Shown here: piece by piece, positions 22,511 to 35,500 of the stretch | How the letters are laid out: each line of letters starts with the position of its first letter | Position numbering within the stretch: position 1 is the stretch's first letter | Assembly (NCBI GenBank): GCA_021234155.1 | Contig: JAJEKV010000013.1 | Location: 11,620,669-11,684,668, forward strand | Direction of reading: 5' to 3' | DNA: 64,000 nt | Origin: Isoetes taiwanensis | Lineage: Eukaryota; Streptophyta; Lycopodiopsida; Isoetales; Isoetaceae | Position numbers and translations under genes: made by a program | The notes under the pieces: model-generated | Told to the model about the DNA's origin: nothing | Seen by the model: the letters and a program-made list of their open reading frames with translations, nothing else | The model's database searches: none

Positions 22511-25500
22511 CCCTCGCAATGCCCCTACAACTCGATTGCTCCCTTCTCGGCCAAATCGCCCCTTTGCCTCCATACCTTGTCCAAAATCTGCCCTCGCAAC
22601 TCGATCACGCTCCCCTATTTGCTCAATAGGGTGTGCCTCGGGGTGGTGAGTGCAGGCTGTCGGGATTTCCCATGGCGAGAAGGGTAATAGCCTCAATTGA
22701 TGGCTGTGGACATGGACCTCATCTTCCTCATGGAACATGGGAACACCCGGACCCGAGGGTATGCGATGCGCCCGGGGTACCCGGCATTTTTAGGTGTTCA
22801 ATGGTTGTACAAGGAGATGTGGATGCGGTGGGGTTACTGCTACTACTAGGGTAGCCTTGGCACATTTGGTTTCCCTCGAGGAAGGCGGCGGACATAGCCG
22901 CTACTTGTGGATTGAGTGCACCACCTTGGCGGAGATCCTCTCTTCCTATTTGCTTGCTACTTTCCCCATGAGAGAGTCCCTTCTATCCGCGGCCACCCGG
23001 TGGGTGGGAGGATGGACCCGTATGTCAATCTATATGATGACATCTGGGCGGCCTAGCCGGATGGGCGAGTTATGCTCCTTAGAGACTTCAATGCGGATAG
23101 GGGTGAAGCAGGCCATGCTGGTTTGGACCGCCCTAGCGAGATGACTTCTTTGCGATTCGTCCCACGAGAGCGGTTTGCACCACGGCACTCGGATGGCGGA
23201 TCGGTCACTTTCGCTTTGGCGGAGACAATTGCTCCTCATGTGCGGTATCTTTGACTGCTCATATGCAATGGCCTACCACAATGGCCCTCTTCCCAAAGGG
23301 TACACTTGCCGACGGGACAATCGGCCCGGCGGAACTAGTGTGCGTGGATTATGTCATAGTGGTTGCTGCGGGATGTACACCTTGTCGGCCATTTCCGTTA
23401 GCGCGGGGCGGTCCGGGGCGAGGAGGCCGACTCGGATCACCTCCCACACTATGTGAAGGCGGCTGGCCCGGCCTTCACCCCCTCGGTAGCGGTACCTTGC
23501 CGACCTCGGTTACGCTTGGATTATGGCGGCGGAGGATTCTGTTGACATGCTCGCGAAGCCCTCCGGCGATTCTGCGAGGCCCACATCTTTGGAAGCGGCA
23601 AACCGATCAGGTGGTTGAGCTTCACCGAGGCGAGGCGAGCCGGATGCTTTGGGAGGCGTCCCCCCGCCCGGAGAGATCAAGAGGCCGCAACCTTCGCGTA
23701 GCGGATGGTTTGATCTGAGTGTAAAGAGGCATAAGCGTGCACTCCGTCTCATCGTGGATCGAGGACCCGGCGAGCTCCGGTCACCAGCCATTACCGTGCC
23801 TTCCTTAAGGAAACAAAAGGCAAGGTGCACGGCAAGGCACCGGGGAGAAATGTTGACTGTTGGGCGCCCACGAAACTTTTACGGCGGGGTACTCTGCAGG
23901 CCGGCCACGACCCTACGGGGAACATGCGGCGTTGCGGTGGGGCGATACACACCTGCGGCTTTATGATCCCCGGGAACCGCGGACGGATGTTCCCCCACTT
24001 AACATGGCCCATTTGGTGATCACAAAAAAAGATGTCGAAGAGGGCTGCGGCGCTGGCTAATGGGAAGGCGGCGGAACTTGGATGCGCCTAGCGGAGTTGC
24101 TCAAGTGGGGCGGGGACCGGCCCATGGTGCCGATCCTGGTTGCCTTTGTTCAGCAGTGACTGCCGGAGGGTTTTCCCAATCATGGACCCTGGCGGGGTTG
24201 TTCCGATCTACAAGGCGGGGGACCCACGCTTTGTCGACCAATTATTAGAACCATCATGGTCAGCCCGGTATTTGCCAAGGCGTGCGTGGGCATTCTCGAA
24301 CAACCGGTGACCCGGATGGGCGAGGGAAAGCGGCGGAAGTCGGGACACTTACCTAGGCGGGGCTTCAGGCCCCAACATTCGACCATTGATCACATCTTCA
24401 CACTCGGGACCACAGTCGGGGACTGGAGGAACCGTCGGGACGACACATCTTCTTGTTTTGTGGACTGCAAAGGCTTTCGACCACGGTCCGGGGGAAAAGT
24501 TGTGGGCGAGATTGCATCATTTGGGGCTCCCTATAGATCTGCGCCGAGCGATTAATGTCACGGACTATCTGAATTTGGGCGAGGCATGCAGCAGGAAAGC
24601 AGATCATTTACCCGGTAGCATTGGAGTTAGGCAAGGTTGTCCTCTCTCACCCACACTCTTTGGACTTCGTTGACCCGGTTGGAAGGCTGGCTGCTGCCAA
24701 TGGGGGGCGGTATCGGCTCTTGCACCCGGGTCATCGGCGGCTCATCTATGCGGATGATGTGGACCTCTTGGCCCATACACGGAGGAATCGGGCACACCTA
24801 GATGCCCTGGGCGCGTGCGCCGGGGGTTGGACATCTTGGTCAAGCGTGGCCAAGACTAAGGTGGTCCTCATATCCTCCTCATCATCCGGCACCTTCGGTG
24901 CTCACTTAGGGAGATGGTAGAGGTCACACCCGGCTACAAGTACTGGGGGGTGGAATTCTCGTCCTCAATGTATTGGGATGCATCCATTAAGCCTTGGTGA
25001 CCCTTGAGGTTGGAAGGCGCTATCATAATGCAAAACAATAGTCCGCAGTGATTTGTATATTTGGGGCCACGGTCACATTTATTAGGAACCTTTGGTCGAG
25101 CGGTTCTTTTGTATGGGATCGAGGTGTGGGGCCCGGTGGTGTCTTTGGCGACTTGGAGCGACTTAGGCGAGGTCGAAGGCATTTTTGGCCTTGGGCACTT
25201 GGCGTCAAGCCCTCAGTTCCATATCGAGATCTTGTTGCGGGAGACAAGATTCATGCCCTGCGACATGCGACCCTCGATAGACACATTGTCTATTTCGAGA
25301 AGGTGGCCAACATGGGTGACACTCGGCTCCCGCGCTTGACTTATGGCGATGAGCCATAGCGGCTCGAGGGCTTGTTGGAAGGACAAAGAGAGCCCGGTGG
25401 CTGGCGGCGGAGCGTAGGCGCACATAGGTGCGTCAGTGCCTGAGGCGCCGGTAGGGATAGGGTGAGGGGTACTTGGACTCTTGTTTCTGGGGAAGCTCTT

Positions 25501-26323
25501 GGGACCACCATGCTGCGGAACATGTAAAGGTGGCACACTACAAGCGACACATAAACCCCACCACGGTTGAGGCCTACGGCTCTACACGCATTCTCGATTG
25601 CCCATGAAGAAGCGCGGGATTATGGCGTCCATTGAGCGGGGGCCCACCATCTTCGGCTTGAGGCGGGTCGGTGGGTTGGAGAGCCGCGCCGGGGCAGGCT
25701 TTGTCAGTGTTGCCCGGGGGTTGTTGAGGATGAAAGCCATGCCTTCGAGCATCCGGCCTATAGTCGGTCCGGGCTCGCTTACATTCTCTTGAGTGCGGCA
25801 CAGTGCCCTGCCTGCACGAGCTACTCGATGCGTCGTCGGTTCCATCCCTTGGCTCCTACCTCCAGGAGGTTTTGGATCTGCGTACTCACCTGTGCCCCGG
25901 GCTTTGCACGAGTCTTGGGGAATTCATGTAGATATGTATATGTATATTTTGCTCTACATTTGCCCGGAGGTTTGTTCTTTGCGGCGGTTTTCCCTCCTAA
26001 AGGGGGTTTTAATCCGGGTAGCAGCGGGCTTCTTTGCAGTGTATTTGGGTCCCATATGCCGATTGGCCTCGTGAGACGATAAAAAGAACCTTCCTTCTTT
26101 CCTAAAACAATTGAATGGTTTTATATATAATAAAAAGAAAAACATAGATTCAATAGAAAAAATAAGCATGTTAGCTTATTGGATGCATTGATTAAAACAT
26201 TTTTCTTAAAATATGAATTATTTTGGTAGAGGTTCGAGTCTCTGTATTTCTTATTCCAAAGCCTTAGCCAAACATGTATTTCATAATTCAAAATCATAGG
26301 GGTCCCAAACATACAAGAAAGGC
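22511..26323 (+). mobile_element. LINE-A copy 1, 5' truncated by the LTR, frameshifted
   Basis: A non-LTR retrotransposon with an apurinic-type endonuclease followed by reverse transcriptase. DLIFLMEHG (about 22712) and DFNAD (23084-23098) are endonuclease remnants. The RT part has IDHIFTLGTTVGDWRN (about 24386), a SSCFVDCKGF region, GVRQGCPLSPTLFG (24623-24664), the catalytic LIYADDV (YADD at 24747-24758) and the post-RT motif LLYGIEVWGP (about 25107). Such elements copy their own mRNA at a nick in target DNA. The frame breaks many times. Copy 2 at 32.5-37.6 kb breaks at different places, so the shared ancestor was intact. The upstream half is missing because the family-B LTR abuts it. Confidence 0.85.
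26150..26323 (+). other. tRNA-like 3' tail of LINE-A
   Basis: Just before the LINE end, TTAGCTTATTGGATGCATTGATT resembles a tRNA D-arm/A-box. About 40 bp later, AGAGGTTCGAGTCTCT resembles a T-arm with the B box GGTTCGAGTC. The same pair is at the end of LINE-A copy 2 (about 37450-37530). It is either part of the LINE 3' end or a SINE fused to it. It is too degraded to be a tRNA gene. Confidence 0.4.
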
Positions 26324-27779
26324 AGCCACGGCCCCCACCCATTGGTGCCACATGGCATCCCATGTGGACCCCAACCTATATTGGCCCAAACCTAACCCTA
26401 GACCTCTTTTCACGACCCTAGCACTGAACACTCATCTGCCTTTCGAAACCCCGTTTGAGCATCGTTAAATCATTAGCATAACTGGCGTAGCAACCCGAAG
26501 TGTGTGCCTTGCGTTCTTGGAGGGGAGCATGGCCGACCCGTCCAAGGAGCATGGAGGCGCCCAAGACTAGGAGGGTGCTGCTTGGAGGCGGTAGGTGGAG
26601 TAGAGTTCATAGTAGTTCATCACGGAAGTTAGCACTCGGATGGAGTGCGTATCTTGTATCTAGAGTAGAGCCATCCTAGAACCCTTGTTGAACATCTTGA
26701 ACCCTAATCAGGAACCCTAGCGTAAGTTAGATATGTATGATTAGGTTAAGATGTTCTTATGATATTACCATGATATGATGAGATGTGATGATGGTTGATC
26801 ATGTTAAGCTCCTCTTGTATTGGGAAGGGGGTAGAGACCTAGTAGCCTTACTTAGTAATGCTCCTAGTTAGACCCTTTAGTTCCTATTATTATGCGGCTT
26901 TGTGCATAGGAACATCTAGGGCTATGGAAGCTATGATGTGACTCGGCCACTACACAGCGGGAGGGGCTAGAGGCGTCTGGGAGGGAGGATCCCTGGCGTG
27001 GCTCTTGGGGATCCCATAGTGGGCTAGGCTTATGGTGGGTCACCGTGTGGGCGGGCATGGGTGGAGGACACCTCTGGGGGCAATGGTGTAAGCCACACGC
27101 CTCTCAAAATTGCAAGCGTGGCTTGGCTCTTGTTTTGGGGGAGGTTAAATGGGGGGGATGGATCGTGTGTAAGCCCACGATTCTCTAGCCGCCCGTGGAA
27201 CCTCTAGACCTCGGGGAAGGGGAGATGCAACCCTTCACGCCTCGTGAGGCCGGGGAGATGTAACTTGGAGTAGTCAGATGGGTGATGCCATGGGATTGCG
27301 TATCAGAAAGGCTAGAGTCATACCCGAGCTTGATCTAGCTCACTCACGCAAAGTATGCATGGGAGGAGGGGCGGATGGGTGGCCAACCCTAGCCATTGTC
27401 TATAGCCAGCCCGCCATTGTTATGACTTCGATGCGCGCTCTATCTTGAGGCCTATCGGTCGGTCTACCTCCTCATGAGTGGAGCCACGGGTAGGAGCTCT
27501 CATGTTTTATGGCATAGGATTATCTTTTTGCAGTTATGGATATGTGGATGAGCTACCCTTGAGGTAGTATGATGTATTATTATTGCTAGTTCGGCGATGT
27601 TTATGCTTTTGTGATAGGGCCCATAGGGAAAGGGTGCGCCAAGACACCTTCGTGTCCCCTTCCCTTTCTACGGTGATCGAGTGCGGGATAGGCGGAGAAC
27701 TTTGTGCGGTCGAAGGACCCGGATGGGGATTTCCTCACAGTGTGCGGTGGGAGCCCGTATATTTAGTGGGAGCATCACA
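26324..27779 (+). repeat. LTR, family A, copy 1 (5' truncated)
   Basis: Matches the complete family-A LTR at 58131-59784 from its base ~190 to its end. Shared blocks include CCCATGTGGACCCCAACCTA, TTGGCCCAAACC, GTATTGGGAAGGGGG, GGATTATCTTTTTGCAGTTA and the terminal GAGCATCACA. The first ~190 bp, including the TGTGACG start, are missing; LINE-A sequence lies there instead. There is no adjoining polypurine tract or interior. It could be a solo LTR or the end of a larger rearranged element. Confidence 0.75.
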
Positions 27780-28150
27780 TCCACTATCTCACACACCACT
27801 ATCTGAAAAATGGCTCTCAAATTGGTCCCAAGGATTGATATCGGTGTGGTTACATCCCAAATTTCAAAGCGTAGTTTGATAAAACATCTGGTGATGAGGT
27901 CATAAGTGTCCTCGAGACACGTATTGCCTTTAAAATCTTGAGACTTGCCAAATTTCAAGTGTGCTCACGATAGAGCAATTTGAATTTTGTAGAGGTAATA
28001 AATGTCCTCGAGATCAATGTATAAATCATATGCCTATAAAATGCAGACTTGCCAAATTTCAAGCATCCTCTGATAGTGCATTCGGAACGACGAGTCAATA
28101 CACATCCTGGAAATTTTATAATGCAGACTTGCCAAATTCCTTATACAAAT
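27780..28150. repeat. Tandem repeat R, ~80-105 bp units, about three copies
   Basis: Units are delimited by GACTTGCCAAATTTCAA and contain GATAGAGCA and TGTCCTCGAGA; they begin at about 27850, 27950 and 28050. The first ~220 bp recur at 59785-60000, again directly after a family-A LTR. The short open frame at 27961-28152 is a consequence of the repeat. Confidence 0.75.
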
Positions 28151-29100
28151 GATCACGATTCTCATTGTGAAGAGGTCCCAGAAGGGTGCTCCTGACATCA
28201 AGTGTGATTTCATCTCCTTGGCAAGTAAATCTTAGCATTCTTGATTGTTTGTGCTACCCTTGCTAGCATCCTTCATATGTATTTCACATTTGACTAGATA
28301 TTTATAATCTTCGTGTGTTTGACTTAAGGCAAGCGGTACAAAAAGTTGCCAATGGAGGCTAGTGACATAGAGGGAAGATGCATGTGCACGAGAAGCACCA
28401 TGATCCAATGTCGTTGTTCCCTTGCATGTGCATACAAGAAGCGCTTAATTTGAAGTTTTGGGCTGGATCTGTGACTAGAGGCTGGAAGAAGTTCGATATG
28501 AGCTAAAAATAGTCACAACTTTGATGATCTTGAAGTAAAAGCATGCGAGCTGCTTAATATGTTTGAGTTGGCAAAGAATGGGCTGCGTGGACAAGTCTGA
28601 ATTAGTCGATACATTTTGCCCTTGCAAGCTTGCAGTTACTATCTTTGGGTCATTTGGTGGCCCCTACAAAGCTTGAGGGGCGAGAGAGTACCAAAAGCGA
28701 GGTATAGGCTGTAATATCCCAATGCTTGATGAGTTAGGGAGGCCCACCCCAATGAGTTAGAAGAGGCCCACCCCAATGACTAGGAGAGGCCCACCCCAAG
28801 CCGCCCGGTTACTTGAGAAACTCATTCTATCATGTGATAGAATAGAATAGAATACATTATTGTCCCTTGTGCCTGAGGCCCTGGACTTGTGTAGCATGGT
28901 GAGCTCCGATGGGGGCTACTAGCTCATCCATATTTGTTTTATTGTAGCCTTTTACGAAGGCTCACTTTTTCTATTAATCAGGCACCCTACTTTGTTCGGC
29001 GTCTGGAAAATCGGTGTCGCGTCTATATCAAAGCGGCTTTAAAATTTTGTACATTTAGTGGGCATCTATGATTTGCCTCTTGAGCAACTCATATCGTAAG
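28151..29100. other. Unassigned DNA with a 24-bp minisatellite
   Basis: No gene recognised. At 28737-28800 GAGGCCCACCCCAATGA occurs nearly three times with a 24-bp period. At about 28826, ATTCTATCA-TG-TGATAGAAT is a perfect short palindrome. The stretch may be the far 3' end of LINE-B, which lies on the minus strand just to the right. Confidence 0.5.
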
Positions 29101-30850
29101 CCCTTTTTGTTAGTGTGCTTCGATTAATGCATTCGGCATCTCTCGTATTGCATCTGCCGGATCTCTCATTGTTTACGTCCTTGCCATCATGGCATGTCTT
29201 GGTTGTCCCCATCTTACTTTTACGTACTTTTCACGATGTCTATGTATGTTGGACACTCATTGAGCATGTGGTTTTAGGTCCTCCACTTCCATTACATCGC
29301 AGTTACGCATAATGCATGTCTTTTTTCTATTTTCCTCCACTGTCCTTTTCAATTCTCGGATCATGGCACCCCATCACGAATTTTGCTAAGATATCTCTTC
29401 TCAGTTTTTCCAAGCATGTTATCTTGGTACATCATTTGCCCTATCATCCCTCTGGATTGAATCTTTGTCATGAGCAGTGTTTTAGGTCCGTGTGCTTTTT
29501 GCGGCCATGCCGTAGCTTTACTTGCCCAATCCTCATTCCATTGGCCTTCATCGATCGGTTAAGCTCAGATTCATCCCCATTTCTACGGTCCATATTGCTA
29601 CATCCTAAACCATCCCTTTGCTTGTGGTGATGTGCGACTTTGCTGATTCGTTGATTGTGATGCTCGCTAACTTCTCGACTTCCCACTGCATTATTTCTTA
29701 TGATGTATCGATGGTCCTTTCCCATGCTCTCACTTCCATAGGTTTTGACTGTCTCATACACTATGGATTTGTCAATGGCGTGTTTGCTCTTAGTTTGAAT
29801 TTACATTTTATGCGGTACATGCGAAAATACCTTTTTGTTTTCCCACTTCTTGTCTGTTAGCCCGGTCCCCAAGCTTCCGCCCGTATAGGCTGCGTTGTGG
29901 CGACTCTTTACTTATTTGAATAGGTAGCATTTGATTTCAGTCTATTATTACGTTTTACATTAGGAAGTTTTTCATGTTGTAGTAGCTCCCTATGGCTGCT
30001 TGGAATCTGCATCTGCCCCTTTAAGCCCATTTCCACAATCTAAGGTGTGTATCATACCCTAGGTATTTGTACTCTGTTGCTTCTTCTAATTACGTCCCTA
30101 GATATTTGAGCGGCTTGTGATTATTCACATTACCAAAAAAGACTATTTTGGTTTTGTAAGATTCAGCTTTATTAGCCTGTCTTTTCACGGAAGATCTCTA
30201 GTAGTTTCGACAACTTTGTGTATTCCCTTGTTCTTTGTGGCCATCATGCCCAAATCATCAGCATATAACATGATAGGTACCTTGGTTCCCAGAGTATGGG
30301 GCGTCCGTCCCCCTAACATTCTGCTATGAAATCTGGCCAGGGCATCTATATATATTCCAAGCGGTGTTGGGGATAAGGACATCCACTGTTTGACTCGTAT
30401 CATGATTTATTGCCTTTCCTTCTTCTTCTATTTTTGCATATACATTATAGTACAATCTTGCAATTGCCCCTACCATGTCTCGGTGCTGCATGTCTATGAG
30501 CCTACGTATGAGCTTTTCCCTTGATGCACCGTGTCAAAAGCTTTTACGAAGTCCACAAAGCGACATATCACTTTCTTTCCAGTGGCCTCTATTATGCTCT
30601 ATTAGTATCAGGAGGGTTACTAGATGATGCATTGTTGAGTGTTTTGAGTGCGAGCACACTTTTGCCCTGTGCTCTCAAATTCCTGCCTCTTGCCCATTGC
30701 TTTAATTTATTGTCTAGGACCTTCGGTACCACTTTCTTGAAAATGGAGCTTACCATTATTGTCTGTGGTTTCAGGTTTCTGTTTACTCCCCTTGTGGTAG
30801 GGGGTATGACCCTATTATGCATACATATATATTAGGATTAATTGTAATCA
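29101..30850 (-). pseudogene. LINE-B reverse transcriptase, decayed
   Basis: A second LINE lineage on the minus strand. Reading from 30822 downward, the first recognisable block is RNLKPQTIMVSSIFKKVV and KLKQWARGRNLRAQG, the conserved region upstream of the RT core. Next comes a segment around 30400-30330 with SLSPTPLGIYIDALAR (from a QGCPLSPTLFG-type box). The catalytic IMLYADDLGMMA follows, with YADD at 30254-30267. Sequence down to about 29100 would hold the post-RT part but is heavily broken. The protein is clearly different from LINE-A. Its frames are interrupted by stops and shifts, so it is not functional as written. Confidence 0.75.
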
Positions 30851-32505
30851 CTTATTTAAGCATTTCACAAGATAATCACGACAACTATTATATTTTACTT
30901 CATCTTTGTATTGTATATAAGCACTTTGTATATTTCACATAAACTATGTATGTCCATAACAATGTACAAGAAATAATGAACTCAGGTAAGAATATATAAA
31001 AATAGTGAACTTTCAAAAACTCCATCATCTAGTCTAATCAAGGGCTTGTCCAAGCTCTCTAAGCTGCGGCGATACCAATGCACTCAACTATAAAAAGGCG
31101 TCAACATCATAGGCAGTGTACTCTCTCAAGTCCACCTCCTCCTACTATAACATTGACTGCCAATCTGCATTGAACAACACAATTTGACAATGAATAATGA
31201 AAAGGCAATAAAAATCGAGGTGCATGATGCGACGAGTGGCTCATATGTCCAAGAGGTGTCATGGGATGCAAGATGGCCCCTCTTGAGTAAATGTATTGAA
31301 AGTTCTCGTGAAGCCCAAGCTTTCAGGTCTCCATCGAGGTACTTTTGACTGGGAAGTCAAGGAGTACTTTGGCTAACGAACTTTGGCTCCAAATCAAACC
31401 TGTAAAAACTCATACCAAATCTTATCTACTACTTCAAATAAATCTTCATGTAGATCATGTCAAAAGGTGAAGTTCTTATTCCCTCATAGAATCCCTAAAC
31501 ACAAAAGGGAGATTTAGATAATATGGCTAGTTGAAATTAGAATCTCAATCTTCTAGGATGGAAATATAGATGAAGATGATAAAAATGCACATGCAACATT
31601 TTAGCACATAGAAATTTAAGATAGAATAGCGAGCGAGGAGGCGTTTTTGATGCGAGCAAAAACTCAAACTAAGTTTATGCTATGCTAGATCATTATCTAA
31701 AGAGATCATCTATAAAATATTATAATAATGGCGAGTGGAGTTTCTCTGTTCTAAAGTTCATAAAATTGCTCCCAAAATAAATAAGATGCGCACTAAGTAA
31801 ATCATTGTTCATACTTGTCACTACAGAAAATTGCCACGCTTCAATGGAACCTCCCAATTTCTTTAAAATGAATAGCAAAAAAATCTATGTGGAAATGGCG
31901 AAATAGGATATAAACATGGCAAAGTAAAGGAGAATCAAGATTTACAATATAATAGAAAATATATGAATTCAAATTGCCCAAAGAAAATGCTTATCAAAGA
32001 AAGACACACAAGCAAACCCTAAGAATAAAATATTTGACTAGAGAAACAATTTTAGCATAAGCAATAGAATAGTATATTGTAAATATGGTATGAGATGATG
32101 TAGAAGAATGTGTGATTATAGAAGGTAATATATAGAAATCTGTGTGTTAAAGTTAGGACATATAATTTCAAACCACAAACTTTATTAACTTGAGTATGGG
32201 ATTTGAACTCAATAGTCATGGCTGGTACTAATATAGAATAAAACCTCCAGAAATTTCATACCACCTCTTCTGCGGACCCCAAATTTACACCTCGGAGGCA
32301 GATGATGCTCCATTGCTCAACTACTAAGTTGCAAGTTTGGTTGAAGAAAGATGACTTGCTAAAGAAAATGCTTGGAAACAAACAAAAGACAACAACAAGA
32401 TGGTGCACAAAGGGTTGCTCTCATGAAGGGGCTAACAAAGGATTCAAAATTTTGCATTGCATTCATATAACATTCAAAATTAGGGAACACATTGCAAATG
32501 ATGCA
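30851..32505. other. AT-rich DNA, no gene recognised
   Basis: AT-rich with no coding region I can support. On the minus strand at about 32190-32215, GAGTTCAAATCCC resembles a polymerase III B box, so a decayed SINE is possible. No A box is convincing. Confidence 0.45.
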
Positions 32506-35500
32506 AGTTCATCTAACCGTTTACATAAAACAAAGCTACACATTTAATTGGATCACATCTTTGTAAGCAATGTCTTTTTCAAAACGAAAATCGAACTCCA
32601 AAATATCATCACGGGACTATTCTATTGAGATTAATATGGAAGGAAATTATTGAAAAGGACATTCCAAATTTGTGTTCAATATGTATACGATGTGAGGGAG
32701 GTTCGGTAGGATTTGATATGGATGCATAAATCACCATTGCTAAGACCATAGTCCCAAGCCTTGCAAAATTTGAGCTCGGAGAAAGGAGAATAGAAAGGCT
32801 GCGACAAATGACACACTATTACCACAAACCCGACAACACGGAAGATGTCAATGGGGTCACTGGTCAACTGAACGTCGGCGGCCCTTGGCCAGCCTGCCTT
32901 TGCGTCGCAGCCACGAGCCAAAAGTGGGCGATGCTGCTACCGGGCGAGCTCGTGGCGCGAGAGCGGCCAGCTGGCAAGTAGTTGAGAACTCTGGAAAAGA
33001 GGCTGGGGAGAGAATCTCACGGAAGATACACCACGGATCCTTGGGCGCGCCAGCGTTTCTGGGTAAAGGACACATTGAGATTCTGCTTGATCGGCGGTGT
33101 GGAGGTGGCGCGGGCCTGGCCAGAGTAGTGGGTATTCCGCAGTTCTGGGATACCCACGAGTTGAGGCACATCACTGCGGCCGGGGCAAATTCTTGAGGCA
33201 CATCGTAATGTGAGCGGATCTTACTCCGGTCTTTGGCCGGGAGAGCGCGGAGGGAGGTGCGCCCGAGGTCGAGTTACATGATCGGCCAAATCTGCGGTTG
33301 CACTGCTCAGCAAATGATACCCCTCTGCCTCTACTCGCCCTCTGCAATCTGCCCTACTGACTCGATTACGCTCCTTTCGTAAATCGCGCCCTGCTTTGCC
33401 CTTACGCTTGTAGAAATGCGCCCCTTAACTTCGGTCTGCTCATTTGCTACTCAATAGGAATTGTGCGTGGGTGGTGAGTGCAGGCTGTCGAGGAGTTTCC
33501 CATGGCGAAGGGTGATAGCCTCAATTGATGGGCTGTGGACATGGACCTCATCTTCCTCATGGGGACATGGGATGGGAACACCAGACCCTGGCACTTGATC
33601 TGCCGGGGGTACCGGCATTTTTTAGTGTTCAATGGTTGTCACCCAGGGAAGACATGGACGCGGTGGGGTTACTGCTACCAGGGTAGCCTTGGCACATTTG
33701 GTTTCCCTCGAGAAGACCGTGGACATAACGCTACTTGTGGATCAGGGTGCACCACCGGCGGGAGATCCTCTCTTCCTAATTTGCTTGCTACTTTCCCATC
33801 AGAGAGTCCCTTCTATCCACGGCCACTTTCGGAGGTGGGCGGGATGGACCATATGTCGATCTATATGATGACATCTGGCCAACGCTGCGGATGGGCGGAG
33901 TTATGCTCCTTGGGAGACTTCAATCGCAGCGGACAAGGGTGGAATAGGCCATCGCGGCTGGACCCCCCTAAGCCGGATGGCGTCTTTGCGATTCGCGTCC
34001 TTGGCGATTTTGCACCACGACACTTTCGGATAAGCGGTCGGTCACTTTCGCTTTGTGACAATTGCTCCTCATATGCGGTATCTTTGACTGCTCATATGCA
34101 ATGGCCTACAATAGCCCCTCTTCCGCGGGTACACGAGGCAGGCGGGACAATCGCGGCGGAGAACTAGTGTCGTGGATTATGTCATAGTGGCTGCAGCGGG
34201 ATGTACACCTTAATGCGACCATTTCCCACGTTAGCGCGGACGGTCGGAGCGAGGAGGCCATTTCGAGATCACCTCCCTCTATGTGAAGCTTGACACGGCC
34301 GCTCTTCCGGCCCCTCGTGCTTGATAGCTTGCCGACTGTAACATTCCTAGCAGAGCATGCCCTTAGCCAATTTGGGCAAAACCGTCTAGAGCGTTTATGA
34401 GTAATTAAGCTTCTACCCATTTTATGCGGTGTCTGGGGGGCCCACGAGGCACATTCAAGGATCGAATACCGGCGGTCTACCATGGGCCCGTTCTGGTCTC
34501 TCCCACTAGAACTATGCTTTCGTCCTCGAGCATCCACTATACCGTGTCTATGATTACCAAGTTTTACAAATTACCCATGCATATAGGCACCCATGGGGCT
34601 TCGGGCTTCGAGACCTGCTCTGATACCAAGCAATAGCGTTCTAGCGAGCATGCCCTTAGCCAAGCGGGCAAAACCGTCTGAAGCGTTTAGGCGTTGATGG
34701 TAAGCTTCTACCCATTTATGCGGTGTCACCGAGGCATTATGCATATTCAAGGATCGAATACTCGGCGGTCTACCATGGGCCCGTTACCGCCTGATTCGGT
34801 TGCTTGGATTATGAGCGGCCGAGGAGGAGTTCTGTTGAGATGCTCGCGAAGCCCTTCCAGAAGCGGTTCACCCCTTGACCCTACTGTGGAAGCGCCAAAC
34901 AATCAATTTGGTTGAGCTTCCGAAGAAGCGGTGACGGATGCTTTGGGAGACCTCCCCGCCCTAGAATCGGAGGCCGCAACCTTCCGCATAACAAATGGTT
35001 TGATATTGAGTGTAAGGAATGCAAAGCCTTCTTTTCGGGTCTCATCGTGGATGGGAACCCAGGCCGAACTTTCGAGGCCACCGGCCATTCACCAGGTGCC
35101 TTCCTTAAGGGAAACAAAGGCAAAGGTACGGCAAGAACACCGAGGAGAAATGTTAGAGCTGTTTGGGCGCCCACGAAACTTTACGGCGCGGGGTACTCAC
35201 CTGACGTAACCGGCCTGAGGGGAACATCCTGGCGTTCGCAGTGGGGCGATACACCCAACAACTTTATGATCCCCAGAAACGGGCCGGATGTTCCCCGCAA
35301 CATAGTCCACGGCGGTGATCGCGAGAAAAGATGTCGAAGAGGGGCTGCGGCCTTTGGCTAATGGGAGGCGGCGGAACTTGGATGGCACACTGGCGGAGTT
35401 GCTCAAGTGGGCGGGGCGGCCCATGGTGCCGATCCTAGGCTGCCCACCTTGTTCCTTGTATTTGTAGGAGGAGTTTTCGGTCATGGACCACAAGCGGGGT

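Noticed and set aside
33535-34167. 210-codon plus frame as a separate gene
   Set aside because: It is part of the LINE-A endonuclease region shared with copy 1, where the same protein is broken differently.
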